From: Sphingobacteriaceae bacterium
GTDB lineage: Bacteria; Bacteroidota; Bacteroidia; Sphingobacteriales; Sphingobacteriaceae
Assembly (NCBI GenBank): GCA_947460275.1
Contig: CANHHZ010000061.1
Location: forward strand, 1-10,197
Length of the DNA stretch: 10,197 bases
Direction of reading: 5' to 3'
Of the stretch, positions 6,812 through 10,197 are shown piece after piece. Position numbers and translations under genes: made by a program. Each line of letters starts with the position of its first letter. Position 1 is the stretch's first letter. The notes beneath the pieces were generated by a model, which was given only the letters and a program-made list of their open reading frames with translations, was not told the DNA's origin and ran no database searches.

Positions 6812-7369
6812 AAAATTAACATTTTACAAAACTTCCTTACAAAAAAATTTTGCGGTACTTTTATTAAAAATAATAGTTTAACCTTTAATGGTATACAAGG
6901 TATAATTAATTTACAAAAATTCAAAATTTAAAGTAAAATTTGTTTCGAAGCTTAATATTTTGGTTGTTAAATTTCAACTGCGTATTTTAAGGGAAAGGCA
7001 AGCGCCACAACTAGTAAGTGATTGTGAAACCGTTTTTAATGAAGAATTAATTTCGCATTATACATTATTCTTTCGTTTCCATTTTATAAGGTAAAGGATA
7101 TAGGTGTTTTGCTGCCTTTTTTAAAACATTAAGGTTGTTGTTTAAAAGCACCAATTGTAGCGTCTAGAAAAAAAAGAATGATGCTTTGAACGCTGAAGAT
7201 GTAAGAGGGATTAATTTTGTTACTTTTTAGCGTGAGTTGACACAACGCTTTGCTCTACAAAAACTTCAGCACCCATTAAACGAAAAGTATCAGTAAGCTT
7301 TTGAAAAATTGGCTACTTTTACGGTTGATGGGTTTGTAAACACAAACACCAACTTAGTATAAATATAAC
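6812..7369. other. Intergenic stretch of about 560 bases with no intact gene
   Basis: I find no convincing gene, RNA or repeat here. Two plus-strand stretches look faintly coding. Positions 6906-7094 form a 62-codon open frame with no usual start codon. Positions 7180-7362 read as plausible protein except for in-frame TAG (7228-7230) and TAA (7294-7296), and end at TAA 7360-7362. In AT-rich DNA such runs arise by chance, so decayed gene remnants are possible but not shown. The right end probably holds the acetyltransferase promoter: TTG (7309-7311), 17 bases, then TGGGTTTG (7329-7336), one mismatch from the consensus -7. Confidence 0.5.
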
Positions 7370-7378
7370 ATGTATTTG

Positions 7379-7385
7379 AAGGAGA
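7379..7385 (+). promoter_or_regulatory. Strong Shine-Dalgarno deciding the start of the acetyltransferase
   Basis: AAGGAGA lies 8 bases upstream of the ATG at 7394. Such a clear purine-rich site is uncommon among the other genes here. It supports ATG 7394 over the in-frame ATG at 7370, which has no such site and would place the Shine-Dalgarno inside the coding region. Confidence 0.65.
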
Positions 7386-7393
7386 TTAAACAA

Positions 7394-7849
7394 ATGGAAC
7401 TAAATTGGCGATATAAGAGCTTTGAGGATTTAACCGCTCAAGAGGTTTATGCGATTTTGCAATTGCGTAGCGAGGTTTTTGTAGTGGAACAAAATTGTGT
7501 TTACCAAGATATCGACGGAAAAGACCAAAAGTCTTTTCATTTGATGGGTTGGGAGGGCGGAGATTTGGTTGCATATTGCCGATTGGTAAAACCGGGGGTT
7601 TCATTTGTTGAGGCGAGTATAGGCCGTGTAATTACTTCGCCAAAATATAGGGGTAATGGTTTTGGTATTGCGCTGATAGAAAAAGCTCTTGCGCAAATAG
7701 TTGAAACTTTTGGCGTTGGCGATATTAAAATTGGTGCTCAACTTTATTTAAAGAAGTTTTATGGTTCTTTTGGTTTTGTACAAACCAGAGAAATGTACTT
7801 GGAGGACGATATACCGCACATTGAGATGTTGCTTGCCGCAAAGACCTAA
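7394..7849 (+). CDS. elaA: ElaA-family GNAT N-acetyltransferase
   Basis: This 151-residue single-domain GNAT protein closely resembles E. coli ElaA in its opening block (ILQLRSEVFVVEQNC, 21-35; YQDIDGKD, 37-44). Acetyl-CoA binding is indicated by IGRVITSPKYRGNGFG (76-91), which contains the Arg-Gly-Asn-Gly-x-Gly pyrophosphate loop. The C-terminal half keeps the family pattern GAQLYLKKFYGSFGF (114-128) and EDDIPHIEM (137-145). It should be a cytoplasmic enzyme that transfers acetyl from acetyl-CoA to an amine; the acceptor is unknown for the family. I chose the Met eight codons inside the longest open frame because of the Shine-Dalgarno and because ElaA proteins start near the equivalent of MELNW. 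The gene stands alone, facing katG, with a terminator 2 bases after its stop. Confidence 0.9.
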   Translation: MELNWRYKSFEDLTAQEVYAILQLRSEVFVVEQNCVYQDIDGKDQKSFHLMGWEGGDLVAYCRLVKPGVSFVEASIGRVITSPKYRGNGFGIALIEKALAQIVETFGVGDIKIGAQLYLKKFYGSFGFVQTREMYLEDDIPHIEMLLAAKT

Positions 7850-7851
7850 CA

Positions 7852-7882
7852 AAAAAAGCGCCGCTATTGGCGGCGCTTTTTT
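7852..7882. terminator. Bidirectional intrinsic terminator between elaA and katG
   Basis: A perfect 13-bp stem, AAAAAAGCGCCGC (7852-7864) with GCGGCGCTTTTTT (7870-7882), has a 5-base loop (TATTG). The GC core flanked by A6 and T6 makes a textbook intrinsic terminator in both directions. It lies between the elaA stop (7849) and the katG stop (7901). Confidence 0.93.
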
Positions 7883-7900
7883 ATTATAATTTACAAAAAC

Positions 7901-10105
7901 TTATTTTAAATCGAAACGGTCTAAGTTCATCACCTTGTTCCAAGCGTTAACAAAATCGTGAATAAATTTTTTGTTGCCGCCATTTTCTGCATACACTTCG
8001 GCTAAAGCCCTAAGCTCTGAGTGAGAACCAAAAATTAGATCTGCTCGAGTAGCTGTCCATTTTGTGTTTCCAGTGCCACGGTCTTTCCCCTCAAAAACCT
8101 CCCCAGTATGGTCAATTGCTTTCCATTCTGTACCAAGATCTAATAGGTTTACAAAAAAATCGTTGCTAAGCACTTCTGAATTTTTGGTAAACACACCGTG
8201 TTTTGAACCATCGTAATTTGTGTTAAGCACACGCATGCCACCCACTAAAACGGTCATTTCTGGCGCAGTTAAAGTTAACAATTGCGCTTTATCTACTAAA
8301 AGAGCTTCTGTGGTAGAAAAACAAGAGGCAGCCTTATAGTTTCTAAATGCATCCGCTTTTGGTTCTAAAACCTTAAACGACTCGAAATCAGTTTGTTCTA
8401 ACGTTGCGTCAGTTCTGCCTGGTTTAAAAGGAACACGATATTCGTGACCAGTATTGGAAACTGCTTTTTCAATTCCTGTACAGCCGGCTAAAACAATAAG
8501 ATCGGCCAATGATATTTTTTTGTTGGCTGTTTGTTTGTTGTTAAAACTTTCTTTAATTTTTCCCAAAATGTCCAACACCTTGTTCAGTTGATCAGGATTG
8601 TTTACCTCCCAATTTCTTTGTTGAACAAATCTTATGCGAGCACCGTTTGCGCCGCCTCTCAAATCTGAGCCCCTAAAGGTAGCAGCCGAAGCCCAAGCGG
8701 TAGAAACTAGTTCGGAAATAGACAAGCCAGAAGATAAAACCATTGCTTTAAGTTCGGCAATGTCTTGTTCGTTTACAAGCTCGTGATCTAGTGCAGGAAC
8801 TGGGTCTTGCCATATCAAGTCTTCACTAGGTACTTCTTTTCCAACATACCTAGATTTAGGCCCCATATCTCTATGTGTCAGTTTAAACCAAGCTCTTGCA
8901 AATGCATCTTCAAACTCAGAAAAATTTTCTAGATATCTTTTTGCAATGGGCTCATAAATAGGATCCATTTTTAACGCCACATCAGCAGTGGTCATCATTG
9001 GTGCGTGTCTTTTTGAAGCATCATGCGCATCTTCGACTAAGCTTGCCGCCGATTCGTCGCTTGGAGTCCATTGAAAAGCACCAGCTGGACTTTTTGTAAG
9101 TTTCCAATCAAATTTAAAGAGGGTTTCTAGGTAACCATTATCCCAAGTTGTTGGGTTTGGCTTCCAGGCGCCTTCCACACCACTAGTAGTTGTGTCGCCA
9201 GCTTTGCCAGTGCCGAAACTGTTTTTCCACCCTTTGCCCATCTCCTCAATGCTTGCTCCTTCTGGTTCGCGGCCTACCAATGCTGGGTCGCCAGCGCCGT
9301 GCGACTTACCAAAGGTGTGCCCTCCAGCAACCAATGCTACTGTCTCCTCATCATTCATCGCCATTCTGGCAAATGTTTCTCTGATATCTTTTCCCGAAGC
9401 AATAGGGTCTGGCACGCCATTGGGGCCTTCAGGATTAACGTAAATGAGCCCCATTTGAACTGCGGCTAATGGATCTTCTAGCTCTCTTTCTCCGCTGTAT
9501 CTTTTGTCGCCCAGCCATTCGGTTTCTGTACCCCAATAAATATCTTGTTCTGGCTCCCAAATATCTTCACGACCACCAGCAAAGCCAAAGGTTTTAAAAC
9601 CCATAGATTCTAGCGCACAATTTCCAGCTAAAATCATCAAATCTGCCCACGACAAGCTATTGCCATATTTTTGTTTTATTGGCCAAAGCAACATGCGGGC
9701 TTTGTCTAAATTGCCGTTATCTGGCCAACTGTTTATTGGCGCAAATCTTTGGTTGCCTGTGCCGCCGCCGCCTCGTCCATCAGATATTCTGTAAGTACCC
9801 GCACTGTGCCAAGCCATACGAATAAATAGGGGCCCATAATGCCCATAGTCTGCTGGCCACCAATCTTGCGAATCGGTCATCAAGGCAAATATGTCTTGTT
9901 TAAGCCGCTTCAAATCTATTTTTTCAAAGGCTGCTGCATAATCGAAGTCTTTGTCTAAAGGGTTGGACAAAGAAGAGTGTTGTCTTAAAATATTAAGATT
10001 TAACCTGTTTGGCCACCAATCTTTATTTGTTGTACCACCAATAGGATGATTTTTTGTTGCACCATTGTGGTTAAAGGGACATTTGTTTTCGCTAGTACTG
10101 CTCAT
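7901..10105 (-). CDS. katG: Bifunctional catalase-peroxidase KatG
   Basis: This 734-residue enzyme has the usual length and two-domain layout of bacterial KatG. It is a haem enzyme that dismutates hydrogen peroxide and oxidises small donors, and acts in peroxide defence. The N-terminal catalytic domain has the distal triad Arg96-Trp99-His100 in FIRMAWHSAGTYR and the proximal ligand His263 in GGHTFGKSHG. Trp314 and Asp375 are the likely proximal partners. Trp99, Tyr222 (LIYVNPEG) and Met248 match the Met-Tyr-Trp adduct required for catalase activity, and Arg412 (HRDMGP) matches the mobile switch arginine. The C-terminal domain (from about residue 430) is the usual haem-less copy. No signal peptide is present, so it should be cytoplasmic. 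The gene is monocistronic, with its own -7 element about 70 bases upstream. No peroxide regulator gene (oxyR, perR) is in the window. Confidence 0.98.
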   Translation of the reverse strand: MSSTSENKCPFNHNGATKNHPIGGTTNKDWWPNRLNLNILRQHSSLSNPLDKDFDYAAAFEKIDLKRLKQDIFALMTDSQDWWPADYGHYGPLFIRMAWHSAGTYRISDGRGGGGTGNQRFAPINSWPDNGNLDKARMLLWPIKQKYGNSLSWADLMILAGNCALESMGFKTFGFAGGREDIWEPEQDIYWGTETEWLGDKRYSGERELEDPLAAVQMGLIYVNPEGPNGVPDPIASGKDIRETFARMAMNDEETVALVAGGHTFGKSHGAGDPALVGREPEGASIEEMGKGWKNSFGTGKAGDTTTSGVEGAWKPNPTTWDNGYLETLFKFDWKLTKSPAGAFQWTPSDESAASLVEDAHDASKRHAPMMTTADVALKMDPIYEPIAKRYLENFSEFEDAFARAWFKLTHRDMGPKSRYVGKEVPSEDLIWQDPVPALDHELVNEQDIAELKAMVLSSGLSISELVSTAWASAATFRGSDLRGGANGARIRFVQQRNWEVNNPDQLNKVLDILGKIKESFNNKQTANKKISLADLIVLAGCTGIEKAVSNTGHEYRVPFKPGRTDATLEQTDFESFKVLEPKADAFRNYKAASCFSTTEALLVDKAQLLTLTAPEMTVLVGGMRVLNTNYDGSKHGVFTKNSEVLSNDFFVNLLDLGTEWKAIDHTGEVFEGKDRGTGNTKWTATRADLIFGSHSELRALAEVYAENGGNKKFIHDFVNAWNKVMNLDRFDLK

Positions 10106-10173
10106 ATAATGTTTATTTTTTATAGGATAATTTTAATTATTTTGAATTTTTGCCAGCATAAAAACCAGCATTA

Positions 10174-10181
10174 CAAACTTA
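10174..10181 (-). promoter_or_regulatory. Bacteroidota -7 promoter element for katG
   Basis: The minus strand reads TAAGTTTG, an exact TAnnTTTG match, which predicts a leader of about 60 bases. The matching -33 element would lie at or beyond the window edge. A 7-base direct repeat, CCAGCAT (10153-10159 and 10165-10171, 12 bases apart), overlaps the expected transcript start and could be a regulator site. Confidence 0.45.
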
Positions 10182-10197
10182 AGCACAAAGCGTACAA

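Noticed and set aside
7370..7393. Upstream ATG (7370) for the acetyltransferase
   Set aside because: The strong AAGGAGA site lies inside this extension and is placed correctly for ATG 7394, and ElaA relatives begin near the later Met.
9190..9443. Plus-strand open frames within katG, and similar opposite-strand frames within the GH9, anti-sigma and DUF2911 genes
   Set aside because: They lie fully inside well-supported genes, show low-complexity or Cys/Pro/Ser-rich translations and have no family features.
1..10197. CRISPR array, tRNA, rRNA, insertion sequence, phage or defence system
   Set aside because: No regularly spaced repeats, cloverleaf-like sequences, transposase-like proteins, terminal inverted repeats or known defence motifs were seen on either strand.

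Overview
The window looks like a chromosomal segment of a low-GC member of the Bacteroidota, most likely Sphingobacteriaceae (Pedobacter-like). Four signs support this: families common in that group (DUF2911, DUF6249, a GH9/deacetylase fusion), start codons mostly preceded by A/T-rich leaders without Shine-Dalgarno sequences, recognisable TAnnTTTG-type -7 elements, and AT-rich intergenic DNA. The genus is an inference. I see no rRNA, tRNA, CRISPR array, insertion sequence or phage gene.

Layout. Positions 10-2644 (minus) hold an apparent three-gene ECF sigma operon: sigma factor, then a membrane anti-sigma-like protein overlapping it by 4 bases, then an exported TPR protein. Divergent from it is a 118-residue three-helix membrane protein of the DUF6249 type (2827-3183, plus). 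The 182-base region between them holds two copies of an 11-base motif in opposite orientation. Each copy contains TGTAAC and is followed 17 bases later by CGTC or AGTC. I read these as back-to-back ECF promoters that autoregulate the sigma operon and drive the divergent gene. A strong bidirectional hairpin terminator (3194-3230) separates this module from a minus-strand pair: a 60-residue two-helix membrane protein and a DUF2911 exported protein.

Positions 4202-6718 (minus) encode a large secreted enzyme with an N-terminal Ig-like domain, a GH9 glycosidase domain with its catalytic residues, and a C-terminal NodB-like (CE4-type) deacetylase domain whose signature motifs diverge. Its leader carries a 12-bp terminator-like hairpin. 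About 560 bases with no convincing gene follow. Next come an ElaA-type GNAT acetyltransferase (plus) and a complete bifunctional catalase-peroxidase KatG (minus), which converge on a shared GC-rich terminator (7852-7882).

How the parts work together. The clearest functional unit is the sigma / anti-sigma / TPR / DUF6249 module, apparently a self-contained envelope-linked regulatory circuit. The GH9-deacetylase enzyme, the acetyltransferase and KatG look like independent transcription units.
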